A DNA stretch of 64,000 nt from a virus: the IMG/VR virus record IMGVR_UViG_3300046538_000091, positions 1-64,000 of that record; one strand, given 5' to 3'. Below the pieces are notes generated by a model. It was not told the DNA's origin and searched no databases. It worked only from the letters and a program-made list of their open reading frames with translations. Shown piece after piece: positions 32,465 through 41,057 of the stretch (position 1 is the stretch's first letter; each line of letters begins with the position of its first letter). Both the position numbers and the translations under genes were made by a program.

Positions 32465-33022
32465 ATGACTCCATCTATCCTTGTCCAAGAGCAATCCAAG
32501 AAAGTACTTCAAGTACTTGCTGGAGAACAACCACTTCTCAAACGACTCCATGAAATCACCATGCAAGAACTGGCAAAGACAACGCCAAATCTGACGGAGG
32601 TAACTGAAGGTATTCTCCGAAGTGGTGATCGTACTGTTCGTTTGTCATCGGAACTCATCAACCTGCTTCTCGAAAGCATGTCTGTTGAGGAACTACAGCC
32701 ACAACTGGACTACATCTTTACGGTATGTCTGGAAAACAAATCAGAGGAACACATCTCTGCTCTCGAACCCGAGCTCGCAGAGTTGGTCCGTTCCCACCTT
32801 GCGTTCACGGATGGCCTCAATAACGAGATCACCAGAACGTACGGTCCAAAGGCCATGGAAAAGGCGCTTGCGAAAACTCACTCGCTTGAGGCCTTTATCG
32901 ATAGCGTCAAGGACATTCCGGGCTTCGAGGAAATGGCACGAAAGATCTCAGAAGATGGCGATTCACTCGCAACTGAAATGGCACCGGTAGTAGAAGGCTT
33001 GGCGAAAGGCGACATCATCTGA
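32465..33022 (+). CDS. early cassette paralogue A (185 aa)
   Basis: All-helical protein. Shares with the next two genes an N-terminal block (ELAKTTPNLTEVTEGIL, compare ELAKETPDMKELIRCS and ELDAEVKNPEVFLKEIL) and a C-terminal block (TYGPKAMEKALAKTHSLEAFIDSV, compare MYGDRARTILMEKLEEQGL and NYGKDADPLMVYLTETG). Own promoter, leader hairpin and GAGACCTTTGA site. Unknown function; early-gene cassette arisen by duplication. Confidence 0.7.
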   Translation: MTPSILVQEQSKKVLQVLAGEQPLLKRLHEITMQELAKTTPNLTEVTEGILRSGDRTVRLSSELINLLLESMSVEELQPQLDYIFTVCLENKSEEHISALEPELAELVRSHLAFTDGLNNEITRTYGPKAMEKALAKTHSLEAFIDSVKDIPGFEEMARKISEDGDSLATEMAPVVEGLAKGDII

Positions 33023-33075
33023 TGTAAACGGGGATCTGATCTCAGGTCCCCAGTTTCAATTCCAAGATACAAATG

Positions 33076-33112
33076 CTGATATAAGTAAAGTAGAGGAAGA
33101 ATATACTTTCTC
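33076..33112 (+). promoter_or_regulatory. GATATAAG promoter with strong 5' hairpin
   Basis: Variant box GATATAAG (33078-33085). Hairpin GAGGAAG-AATATA-CTTTCTC at 33093-33112, 7 bp with one G-U pair. Confidence 0.7.
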
Positions 33113-33139
33113 ACAATCCCAATAGAAGAGACCTTAATC

Positions 33140-33733
33140 ATGTTTAATACCAATCTGCAAAACGTACTGAAACAAGCAATGGCCAAAAACCTGGAGTTCC
33201 GTCCAGAAATTGTCGCAGCTCAGCGTCTCACCGAAGTTGAGTTGGCCAAAGAAACACCGGATATGAAGGAGTTAATCCGCTGCTCTGCGGAATTGACTGC
33301 CCGCATCATGAAACACAGCATTGATATGGAAAGTGCTCTGGCTAACTCAGGGTCTTCACCAGAAGAACTATTAATGGTACCCAACGTAGTTAACGGGTCT
33401 GTTAACCGCAGTGAATACGTGGATCACGAACTGGTTGCTATCTTCGAAGAAAATGAACAGTTTGGTTCGGAACTTTCCCAACCAATGGTGGAGATGTACG
33501 GCGATCGTGCCCGCACTATCCTCATGGAAAAACTTGAAGAGCAGGGGTTGATCGGTGAGTTCACCGATGCAATCACTAAAGCTGTCGAGTCCGCTGCACC
33601 GTCTGAAAGTGACAAGGAAAGTCTTGCACGAGTATGGACAAAAGAAAACGTAGCAAAAGCCTGCCCAAAGCTTGCCGACGATTTCAATAAGGGCTGGGAC
33701 CTGGCAGCGTCGCAAGATACCCCTAAGCACTAA
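33140..33733 (+). CDS. early cassette paralogue B (197 aa)
   Basis: Helical, acidic. Related to paralogues A and C by the blocks ELAKETPDMKEL (residues 36-47) and MYGDRARTILMEKLEEQGLIGEF. Preceded by AGAAGAGACCTTAATC and followed by a terminator nearly identical to the one after paralogue C. Function unknown. Confidence 0.7.
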   Translation: MFNTNLQNVLKQAMAKNLEFRPEIVAAQRLTEVELAKETPDMKELIRCSAELTARIMKHSIDMESALANSGSSPEELLMVPNVVNGSVNRSEYVDHELVAIFEENEQFGSELSQPMVEMYGDRARTILMEKLEEQGLIGEFTDAITKAVESAAPSESDKESLARVWTKENVAKACPKLADDFNKGWDLAASQDTPKH

Positions 33734-33746
33734 GTAACAAAGAAAA

Positions 33747-33771
33747 GCCCCGACTTCTGTCAGGGTTTTTT
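33747..33771 (+). terminator. terminator, copy 1
   Basis: CCC-c-GAC-TTCT-GTC-a-GGG followed by TTTTTTAG. Almost identical in sequence to the one at 34347. Confidence 0.75.
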
Positions 33772-33816
33772 AGCCTATCAACACGCTCAGTAAGTTTCAA
33801 TTTCAATACATCAGAA

Positions 33817-33852
33817 TCGGTATAAGTAAAGTACAGAAAGAATATACTTTCT
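33817..33852 (+). promoter_or_regulatory. GGTATAAG promoter with 5' hairpin
   Basis: TCGGTATAAG at 33817-33826; AGAAAG-AATATA-CTTTCT hairpin at 33835-33852. Confidence 0.75.
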
Positions 33853-33882
33853 CAATCATAACTAATAGAAGAGACCTTTGAC

Positions 33883-34338
33883 ATGAACAAGTATAGCCAA
33901 GAAGTACAAAACATCCTGCGTACATTCTTCATGGAACTGAACGCAAACCGTTCTGCAATGGCGAACATGGGTAAATCCCTGAGTGCCGAACTGGACGCTG
34001 AAGTTAAAAACCCTGAGGTGTTCCTCAAGGAAATCTTGAGTACCGTAAAAACGTTAACTTCGATTACTTCCAAAGTTGCTCACGGGCTGCAAGAGCTGAA
34101 TATGGACTTGCAGGATGCAGGCGAGCTGTGTGACGTCATGGAGTGGGATGAAGATCTCTGTGCAAAACTCGACGACGATCTGGTAGCCACTCGTAATGAG
34201 TACCTGTTGTTCAAGGAAGACCTGGAATCCGGGTACAAAGAAAATTACGGAAAAGATGCTGATCCCCTCATGGTGTACTTGACCGAAACCGGTAAACTTG
34301 AATACTTCTTCGAGCTACTCAGTAACCCTGAGACGTAA
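33883..34338 (+). CDS. early cassette paralogue C (151 aa)
   Basis: Shortest of the three related helical proteins; retains the ELDAEVKNPEVFLKEI block and NYGKDADPLMVYLTETGKLEYFFELL. AGAAGAGACCTTTGAC precedes the ATG. Ends at a terminator that abuts the convergent RNAP beta' gene. Confidence 0.7.
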   Translation: MNKYSQEVQNILRTFFMELNANRSAMANMGKSLSAELDAEVKNPEVFLKEILSTVKTLTSITSKVAHGLQELNMDLQDAGELCDVMEWDEDLCAKLDDDLVATRNEYLLFKEDLESGYKENYGKDADPLMVYLTETGKLEYFFELLSNPET

Positions 34339-34346
34339 CAAAGAAA

Positions 34347-34374
34347 AGCCCCGACTTCTGTCAGGGCTTTTTAG
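34347..34374 (+). terminator. terminator, copy 2
   Basis: AGCCC-c-GAC-TTCT-GTC-a-GGGCT followed by TTTTAG. Confidence 0.75.
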
Positions 34375-34379
34375 CTTCC

Positions 34380-35531
34380 TCATTTTTTAGGTGAGATGGT
34401 GATCGGTGTATTCTCGTCCACCGTACCAGCCTTGAGTGCTGCAAGGACGTGCTCTTCGCTTTCAAAGTGCTGGGGCTTTTTGTCCATATCCGCTTCAGTC
34501 AAGTGAACAGAACCAAGGATAGCTTCGTGGCCAGGTGCAATCAGAGATTCCCCGTAACCCATACGGGCGTCGTAGATCTGCTTCGAAGGCATGAGCTTAT
34601 CTCGTGCTTCTTTAACCGCAGCAGGGCCCATAGGCAAGAACAAGGACAATGCGTCACCGTCGTAGTCCCCTGCGAACATTGGTAGGTGCAGAGGGTTTAC
34701 ACCAATGGAGTTACCTTCAACCGGCACTGGGAAGAACGCCGAGATGTTGGACTTCATCAGAGTAGGGTTACGGTTGGCAATGATAGGAACTTCTTTGATG
34801 ATCTTACCGAATGAAGAAGTAGCCGAATCGTTTCGCTCACTGTACGCCTTCTCAGCGTTCATGTACGAGTGACCTTGACGGGTCATATCTCGAATGACGT
34901 GAAATTTGTACATGGACCAAAGCGTATCTTTCGGAATCGCCATCTCGTTGAAGCCAAGACGTGGTTCAGCATAGATAGTGCCTCGACCAGAGAAGTCCTG
35001 TTTCTTACTCAAAATCTTGCTGTGGAAGAGACCCGCCTTTGGCGAACCTTTACCAGCAATCTGAACCAGCAACCCTTTTAGATCACGGCCACGAGAGTTA
35101 GGGGAGATAGGGTCACCCAAACCAACAACTGCTTTCAGACCGTTGTACATCTCCTTCCGAGCATTGACTAGCATAGTAGATTCGTCTGGCAGAACGCCTT
35201 TCAAACCTTTGAAGGTCTCGTTGGAAACGATGTGGTCACGGTAGAGCTGGTTGACGTCAGAGTATTCAAGACGGCCTCCGCCCTGAACCATCATAGGACG
35301 AGTAACTGGAGGAACCACTGCTACGTTGCGAACAACGTAGGCTTGGTCCGGGGTAACCCCCATTTTCTTAAGGCCCGCAAGATACTTGATCTTCTTAATG
35401 GCCTTGTCTCTTTTAGCTACCGAAGTAGCATGCACTGCTTCATGTGAGTTGTCTTTCAAACTCTGGTCAATGTTGATTGCACCAAGGAGGGCCTCAAAGG
35501 CCGCTCCCCCCATCAGTACTGGTTCTGTCAC
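34380..35531 (-). CDS. rpoC: RNA polymerase beta' subunit, middle (active-site) part
   Basis: 383 aa, GTG start overlapping the stop of the beta gene (GTGA). Matches bacterial beta' from the N-terminal clamp region to just past the active centre: KIKYLAGLKKMGVTPDQ, VVPPVTRPMMVQGGGRLEYSD (71-91), SKKQDFSGRGTI (175-186), NRNPTLMKSNISAF (253-266) and AGDYDGDALSLFLP (287-300). The last replaces the consensus NADFDGD and keeps the three Mg-binding Asp (D289, D291, D293). It ends about 75 residues later; the bridge helix and trigger loop are in the distant 27.3-29.1 kb gene. Confidence 0.93.
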   Translation of the reverse strand: MTEPVLMGGAAFEALLGAINIDQSLKDNSHEAVHATSVAKRDKAIKKIKYLAGLKKMGVTPDQAYVVRNVAVVPPVTRPMMVQGGGRLEYSDVNQLYRDHIVSNETFKGLKGVLPDESTMLVNARKEMYNGLKAVVGLGDPISPNSRGRDLKGLLVQIAGKGSPKAGLFHSKILSKKQDFSGRGTIYAEPRLGFNEMAIPKDTLWSMYKFHVIRDMTRQGHSYMNAEKAYSERNDSATSSFGKIIKEVPIIANRNPTLMKSNISAFFPVPVEGNSIGVNPLHLPMFAGDYDGDALSLFLPMGPAAVKEARDKLMPSKQIYDARMGYGESLIAPGHEAILGSVHLTEADMDKKPQHFESEEHVLAALKAGTVDENTPITISPKK

Positions 35532-38500
35532 ATCGTCACCTTCTTAATCACCTTACTGTCGTCACCATGGGTAACAAGATGGAACTCTTTGTCCCCTACC
35601 TTTTTCAGACCGAGTTCACCGGAAGCGAGCTTGTCGAATTCAGTAGATGTTAGACCTGTAAGGTGCTTAACCGCGTTCTCGAAGACCGGGTTTACGACAG
35701 GCTCTGCAAGCTTGTAGTGTCCCCACTTCTGACCACGAATACCACCAGTGATACTCATGTCGAACAGACCACCTTCTTCCGGCTCCATGTTCTTGGCAGC
35801 AACGAAGTCAGCGTTCTTGATCTCACCGTTGCTCATCTCAAGTATGTCTTTGTCCATGAGAGGAGAGGCAGTGATGTGTTCGCTATCTACGTTTACCTTG
35901 ACGCCAGAACCATGAAGGTAGTCGATGAACTTCTTAGTAGCAAAGGTAGTGTCCGGCTTAGGCAGAGGCTGACCACGCAGAAACTTTGTCCAGTACTCCG
36001 AGTTTTCTTGAGACTTGGAAGTACCGATCTCTTGCAAGTTGTGGTTTGCACCTGAGCCCAGCAGACCGAGGAACTCCATGTAACCAACAGACTTCGAACC
36101 TTCGTGACCACCCTTGGTAGGTTGTAGTACGTTGTCGTAGCCACCCACGTTACGAGCCGACAAGTTCTGGTCAGTAGTCTTGTAGAGTTTCATCATGTAC
36201 TGAGGACCGGCCAGGACTTTTGGATAAGTCTTGCCATTCTCAGGATCTACTACTTCATCAGTGTCGCTCAAACCATGCGCTTTCAGTTCGTCAGTCAACT
36301 CTTGAACGTTGGAGTTCTTCGAGAAGTTGTGAACTAGGTACGGAGAACCTTTCTTACGAGCAATCTTCGCCGCAGCTACTTCCATCAACTGACCCAGGTT
36401 TACCCGGCTGGTTACAGAGGCAGGGTTGAGCAAAAGATCGTATGGCTTACCGGTTTCTTTGTTGTATGGCATTTTCTCATCCGGCAGGATAAGAGACACG
36501 ATACCTTTGTTACCATGCATACCCGTCAGCTTGTCACCGATTTCCAGTTGCTTAACTGCACGAAGAATTACACGAATCTCTTTGGCATCGACGTGACGGT
36601 CAACTACCTCAGCAGGGTCATCGTAGCCCCACAGATCTGCGTTAACACGGTAAGGGTTAACCAGTGTCTTATGTAGACGTCCAAGCATACGGTCTTCAGC
36701 CGTCGGCTCTCTTTTTTCAAGTACCGCATATACCGGGTCTCCGTGTTTCAAAATAGAGCCCACGGTTGCAACGCCTTGTTCATCCAAGTGGCTCAGTTGT
36801 TCTGCTGTGAACTTACCTGGGAAGTAACGTTTAAGCAATGATTTACGAGGAACGGAGTACTCCATGATGTTGTAATCGACTTTGTATGCGTGATGGCTAG
36901 ACAAGCTATCAGAGGCAGTCTGGGAGATTACCAATCCGTCTTCGTGGTTGAAGCCCTTGTAAGGTATGTAGGCGACGTCCAGGTTCCTACCTAGGGCAAG
37001 GACCCCATTCTTAGTGTAGTTGTTCTCAGCGACGATCTGACCTGCCTTCACGGCCTCACCAACAGCAACGTGAGGAGCCTCGTCATCCAGGAAGCCTTTC
37101 ATGTTGAACGGAAGGTTCTTAACAAGGTTCACTTTGTGGACTGTTCCGGTATTGCTCTCAATGTGAACTTCAGTAGGGGTGATCTTACGAATAGTGCCGT
37201 CTACCGGGGATTTCGTACTGAACACGTTAGCGATAGACTTCACAAAGGAAGTGCCGCTACCGGTAGCAGTCTGAACCAAAGGCTCTTCACGATTAACCAA
37301 AGAGAGCGCCTGAGGAATAGCCTTACCAGCCATGGTCAGACGACCCGGGTGGTTACTGTTCAGGAACGGTACAAGGTTAGTAGTTACGGTGTACAGGCTG
37401 TTACCACTTGCAAACCAATACTGTACCTTGCTCCGATCAACTTCAGAAAGTACGCCATGGTCTTGGGCCTGAACTCGGGCCTTGCCCTCTTGGTTTGGGA
37501 AGCCAACGACCGAAGTCATCAAATCGTGAACAGAGAGAGTGTGCTTCCCACCCTTGTTATCTACGACCGTCGAGTAAAGAGTTCCGTAATCGTCGCGATG
37601 AGCAGAAATTGTAAAGCGTAGATCAACACCAGCGTGATCAGACTCAGGAGTACGACTAGGGTCAAGAATCCCAGTATGAGACGCATCGATATTTCGAGCA
37701 GATTTAGGAACGGCTCGAATATTGGAAATACCGCCTTCTTGAGCGCCAAGGACCGTAACCTTGCCCACGTTCTCAATCGATTCGATAGCATTGGTTTCCT
37801 CCGGGGTGGATACCAGGGTGGATTTCAGGATGTAGTCTTGGTAGATCTTGTTGAACGGCTTGGCAGGAATCACCTTACGGATCTTCGGATCAGCGTGGTC
37901 TACACGTTCAAGGTTGAAACCAAGTTTGTTCTTAACCTTAGTAACACTTTCGTGCTCACGGCCAGTTTCAAAACGACGAGCCAGGAAGTCTGGAAGGTTC
38001 TGTACACGCTTGAACTGAAGGCTATCCCGGTTATCTTCTTCACGATCACCACGACGCACTGCAACCATGTTGGCCATAGCACGCAACAGGGTCTCATGGG
38101 TGATGTTCGAAAAAGGTTTACCAAGAGTGATCTCAGTAGATTTCGCAGACAGAGTGGAGCCCGCAAACGCTTCCTGCAAGGCAACGATCATGTCTTCGTA
38201 CGACAGGGTTTTATCCTGTTTGAACTTGGAAGTCAGTTGACCATACAAAGTCTTGATTGCTTTCTGTTCTTGTCCTTTTGCAGCCGCAACGTTTCGCTCC
38301 CACAATTCTTCCGGGAGGTACTGAAGAATCTCCTTAGGCGAAATGTGAAAGATCTGCGTGAAGATCGGGGCTACCAGTACACGAGAGGTGGACTTATCAG
38401 CATTCAGATAAATCAACTCGTGCTCCGGGTCAAGAGTCAGCGAGAAGCTACGGCCTTTCTGAGTGTTGAAGTGAGCCTCCAGTTCTCCGTTTTCCTTGGT

Positions 38501-38884
38501 GCGAGTAAACACACCAGGACTCAGTTGGAGCTGGTTGGCAACAATGTAGTTGTTACCCTTGTAGAGCATCGTGTGCTTCCCAGTAAGGAAGAACGAGTCC
38601 ATCAAAGGGAAGTCCTTCTCCTTATCGACTACTGCACCAGTGGCCTTATGGATCATGGTCAAAGTACCCTTGATAGGGTACGTCAACGATTTGGAACGGA
38701 GGATTGCATCCTTCTCATCCTTCTGGTCGAACTCCTTACGGTCCACATGCACATCACTCAGGTGAAGCTGATAGTGCTTGTTCTCGATAGGGAAGTGAGA
38801 CGTCAGCCCGTTTACGAGAGCTGCGTCTGCCTTATCATTGATCGACCGTGGATCAGAGAAAATCGGGTATGGGGTATTCGGCAT
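35528..38884 (-). CDS. rpoB: RNA polymerase beta subunit carrying the beta' N-terminus
   Basis: 1118 aa. Beta motifs in order: HTGILDPSRTPESDHAGVDL (403-422), YIPYKGFNHEDGLVISQ (639-655), GDKLTGMHGNKGIVS (783-797, catalytic-site lysine loop), PASVTSRVNLGQLMEV (821-836), and QYMMKLYKTTDQNLSARNVG with EFLGLLGSG (895-945). From about 1036 the chain matches the start of beta': GGLFDMSITGG then WGHYKLAEPVVNP. The zinc-binding cysteines normally between those two stretches are absent. So the reading frame contains beta plus a shortened beta' N-terminus. No sigma-like protein was recognised nearby. Third gene of the portal operon. Confidence 0.95.
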   Translation of the reverse strand: MPNTPYPIFSDPRSINDKADAALVNGLTSHFPIENKHYQLHLSDVHVDRKEFDQKDEKDAILRSKSLTYPIKGTLTMIHKATGAVVDKEKDFPLMDSFFLTGKHTMLYKGNNYIVANQLQLSPGVFTRTKENGELEAHFNTQKGRSFSLTLDPEHELIYLNADKSTSRVLVAPIFTQIFHISPKEILQYLPEELWERNVAAAKGQEQKAIKTLYGQLTSKFKQDKTLSYEDMIVALQEAFAGSTLSAKSTEITLGKPFSNITHETLLRAMANMVAVRRGDREEDNRDSLQFKRVQNLPDFLARRFETGREHESVTKVKNKLGFNLERVDHADPKIRKVIPAKPFNKIYQDYILKSTLVSTPEETNAIESIENVGKVTVLGAQEGGISNIRAVPKSARNIDASHTGILDPSRTPESDHAGVDLRFTISAHRDDYGTLYSTVVDNKGGKHTLSVHDLMTSVVGFPNQEGKARVQAQDHGVLSEVDRSKVQYWFASGNSLYTVTTNLVPFLNSNHPGRLTMAGKAIPQALSLVNREEPLVQTATGSGTSFVKSIANVFSTKSPVDGTIRKITPTEVHIESNTGTVHKVNLVKNLPFNMKGFLDDEAPHVAVGEAVKAGQIVAENNYTKNGVLALGRNLDVAYIPYKGFNHEDGLVISQTASDSLSSHHAYKVDYNIMEYSVPRKSLLKRYFPGKFTAEQLSHLDEQGVATVGSILKHGDPVYAVLEKREPTAEDRMLGRLHKTLVNPYRVNADLWGYDDPAEVVDRHVDAKEIRVILRAVKQLEIGDKLTGMHGNKGIVSLILPDEKMPYNKETGKPYDLLLNPASVTSRVNLGQLMEVAAAKIARKKGSPYLVHNFSKNSNVQELTDELKAHGLSDTDEVVDPENGKTYPKVLAGPQYMMKLYKTTDQNLSARNVGGYDNVLQPTKGGHEGSKSVGYMEFLGLLGSGANHNLQEIGTSKSQENSEYWTKFLRGQPLPKPDTTFATKKFIDYLHGSGVKVNVDSEHITASPLMDKDILEMSNGEIKNADFVAAKNMEPEEGGLFDMSITGGIRGQKWGHYKLAEPVVNPVFENAVKHLTGLTSTEFDKLASGELGLKKVGDKEFHLVTHGDDSKVIKKVTM

Positions 38885-38886
38885 GG

Positions 38887-39162
38887 TTAGATTCGTTTCT
38901 GATAGTAGCGAAGAACTACGAAGAAGCGTCCTTCGAAAGAATAGGTCTGACGGTCAGTAAGCACAATATCATCACCACGAAGCCCTACGGTTTCGATACG
39001 TTGCAGTTCCAAGGTTTCACTAGGTTCATCTAGGTCCGCCCGGAAGTACTTAACTGTGTAACTAGCCGCGATCTCATCTTCGAACTGACGATCTGGGAGC
39101 ATGGACGGCATAGAAGCCGTCCCGTGCGCCTGTTGCTGTTTGTTCATATCTTTGTTGTTCAT
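38887..39162 (-). CDS. 91-aa protein between portal and RNAP genes
   Basis: The N-terminal 25 residues are Gln/Asn/Lys rich and probably disordered; residues 30-91 form a beta-rich small domain (TYSFEGRFFVVLRYYQKRI end). Coupled to the portal gene by ATGA and 2 bp before the RNAP gene. Unknown; its position makes it a candidate virion or RNAP partner. Confidence 0.6.
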   Translation of the reverse strand: MNNKDMNKQQQAHGTASMPSMLPDRQFEDEIAASYTVKYFRADLDEPSETLELQRIETVGLRGDDIVLTDRQTYSFEGRFFVVLRYYQKRI

Positions 39163-40925
39163 TGGTCTTCACCCTGTGGCTTTTCGGATTTTCCAGAGGC
39201 CTGCTGACCTGGGCTTCCGCCCTCTTGTCCAGGAGCCTGACCTTGCTGTGCAGCAATAGCGTTTGCACCTGCGACCTGAATACCCTCAAGCAAAGCACGG
39301 ATCTTGATGGACATTGCAGGATCTTCTACATCCATCATGCTCAACTGAAGCTCAACTTCTTGAGGGTCCATGGCCATGAATTCCATCGCCTGAGTAATAC
39401 AGGTACGCATGAACTCAGCTTGCTCCGAAGAAGTCTCGGCATTACGAGTAGAGATTTTACGAGCAGCAGTCGTAGTAGCCTCACCAGTTTCGATCTGAAT
39501 TTCGACAGCCATAACTGCACGGTCGATAGCTTCTTTCTTCTGGTTAGCCATCTCCTCGTCATAGTCCTCACCGATACTATCGAAGAACTTACGCATCGAC
39601 ATCTTGCCCTGAGTAGCCAGGTTGGCAAACATCTGCTGCATAGTAGTGTCATCGATCAGCTTGAATTCTTTCAAGGTAACCTTCGCAGGCTCTAGACTCA
39701 GATACTGAGACATCTTACCGAACATCCACTCTAGGAGAGAGTTCAGTTGAGCCACGTAGGCATCCATGCTGTTTTCCATCAGTCGAAGACCGACAGTAGA
39801 CGAAGTCCAGTTAGTAGTACCGCTAAGCAACTCACGAGAAACGCCAAGACTCAGAAGCATCGTTTCTTCAGCCTGCTGGATCTCCTGGTTTACAAGAAGA
39901 GCACGGCCTTCGCCAGTAATAGTCCCGTAACCGATAGGGCCAGGAGCAACCACGATGTGAGCACCGTCACGCTTGTGCTTCTTAAGTGCCGCCTCCATAT
40001 TCCCACGGAAGTTACGCATACTCATGCTCACCGACGGATCTGCGGAACCGTTTGGAAGAGGGTACACGACACGCAATGGGTGCAGGAACTCGGTAGCAAT
40101 CGATTCGTTAGCCTTGCGCAGAGTCTGTTGATAGAACACAAGACCGAACAAGGAGATCAGCGGAGGTACTGCAATACCATTAAGACTGTGGGTAGTCAGT
40201 GACGGGGCCTTCAGGTGATAGATACCATCATCATCGAATTTGTAATCTTGGTTCGACTTTACTGCCTCGATGAACGACCACGGGGTAGACGAAAGGAAAA
40301 GCATATCGCCATCAGCAATCTTCCGACGAATCTCATTCGGGATAGAGTAGTAGTACTCAGAGCGACCAGTTATCGGATTGTTGTTCACGATGATGTTCAG
40401 AGCATCCCACTGGATGATGTTCATATCGCGGATGTCCATAGACTTACGATCGATACGTTGGAAGACACCATTGTGGTTGCAATGAGGACAAACACCTAGG
40501 AACTCGTATTTCTTGAACTTAACAAACCCAGCCTTACGCATCGGGTAGTCAGTCTCACACGCAGTACACCGAAGTACGCGAGTGATGGGGTAGTAGATCG
40601 AGATGAAGACGTTACCCAGCGTATGGTAGCCAAACCCAATTTCTTGGAGGTTCTGGCGGAGACGCAGGCACTTGAATACTTCTTTGTACTTCTCAGTAGT
40701 AGTCTTTTCTTTCGAGTCCACGACGAAATCAGTGATCGGATAGGACGACAGCTTCCGAATCACCTCAGTGGTAGTCGGTGACTGAGTGGTGATGTACTTC
40801 GACCAACGAATGACGTCATGTAGGTTCCTTGGCAGGAACTGGTTGGCAACAGTGAACCACGGGCTAGGAGTCTGCCCGGCATTCATAGTATTGCCGAAGG
40901 AGGGATTTAGGTAATCAGTGCTCAT
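39159..40925 (-). CDS. portal protein
   Basis: 588 aa. Fits the portal ring of DNA packaging: N-terminal wing, a stem region and a helical crown (AEETMLLSLGVSRELLSGTTNWTS; TVGLRLMENSMDAYVAQLNSLLEWMFGK). An unusual insert of two CxxC pairs (C120/C123, C146/C149) looks like a zinc ribbon. The C-terminal 45 residues are Gln/Gly rich and disordered. First gene of the operon that runs on to the RNAP genes. Confidence 0.8.
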   Translation of the reverse strand: MSTDYLNPSFGNTMNAGQTPSPWFTVANQFLPRNLHDVIRWSKYITTQSPTTTEVIRKLSSYPITDFVVDSKEKTTTEKYKEVFKCLRLRQNLQEIGFGYHTLGNVFISIYYPITRVLRCTACETDYPMRKAGFVKFKKYEFLGVCPHCNHNGVFQRIDRKSMDIRDMNIIQWDALNIIVNNNPITGRSEYYYSIPNEIRRKIADGDMLFLSSTPWSFIEAVKSNQDYKFDDDGIYHLKAPSLTTHSLNGIAVPPLISLFGLVFYQQTLRKANESIATEFLHPLRVVYPLPNGSADPSVSMSMRNFRGNMEAALKKHKRDGAHIVVAPGPIGYGTITGEGRALLVNQEIQQAEETMLLSLGVSRELLSGTTNWTSSTVGLRLMENSMDAYVAQLNSLLEWMFGKMSQYLSLEPAKVTLKEFKLIDDTTMQQMFANLATQGKMSMRKFFDSIGEDYDEEMANQKKEAIDRAVMAVEIQIETGEATTTAARKISTRNAETSSEQAEFMRTCITQAMEFMAMDPQEVELQLSMMDVEDPAMSIKIRALLEGIQVAGANAIAAQQGQAPGQEGGSPGQQASGKSEKPQGEDQ

Positions 40926-40953
40926 TTAGAAGAAGTGTCCTTGATTGATCTCG

Positions 40954-40961
40954 ATTTTAAC
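40954..40961 (-). promoter_or_regulatory. late-type box GTTAAAAT of the portal-RNAP operon
   Basis: Minus-strand GTTAAAATCG about 28 bp before the portal ATG. Confidence 0.55.
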
Positions 40962-40998
40962 GGAAAGAAGACAAGTACTCAATAGCACATATACGTCC

Positions 40999-41030
40999 CT
41001 GGTATAAGAGTAGTGCAAGAGAATACTTAA
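40999..41030 (+). promoter_or_regulatory. GGTATAAG promoter
   Basis: CTGGTATAAG at 40999-41008; only a weak AAG/CTT pairing follows. GACCTTTGG lies in the leader. Confidence 0.65.
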
Positions 41031-41057
41031 CCGCCGACCTTTGGAGCTATAACAATT

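Noticed and set aside
32364-32465. 34-codon frame between the two early boxes
   Set aside because: Runs through the second promoter and hairpin into the next start; no ribosome site. More likely non-coding.
37634-38890. 418-aa open frame opposite the RNAP beta gene
   Set aside because: Opposite-strand shadow of a well-supported RNAP gene; no ribosome site and no recognisable domain.
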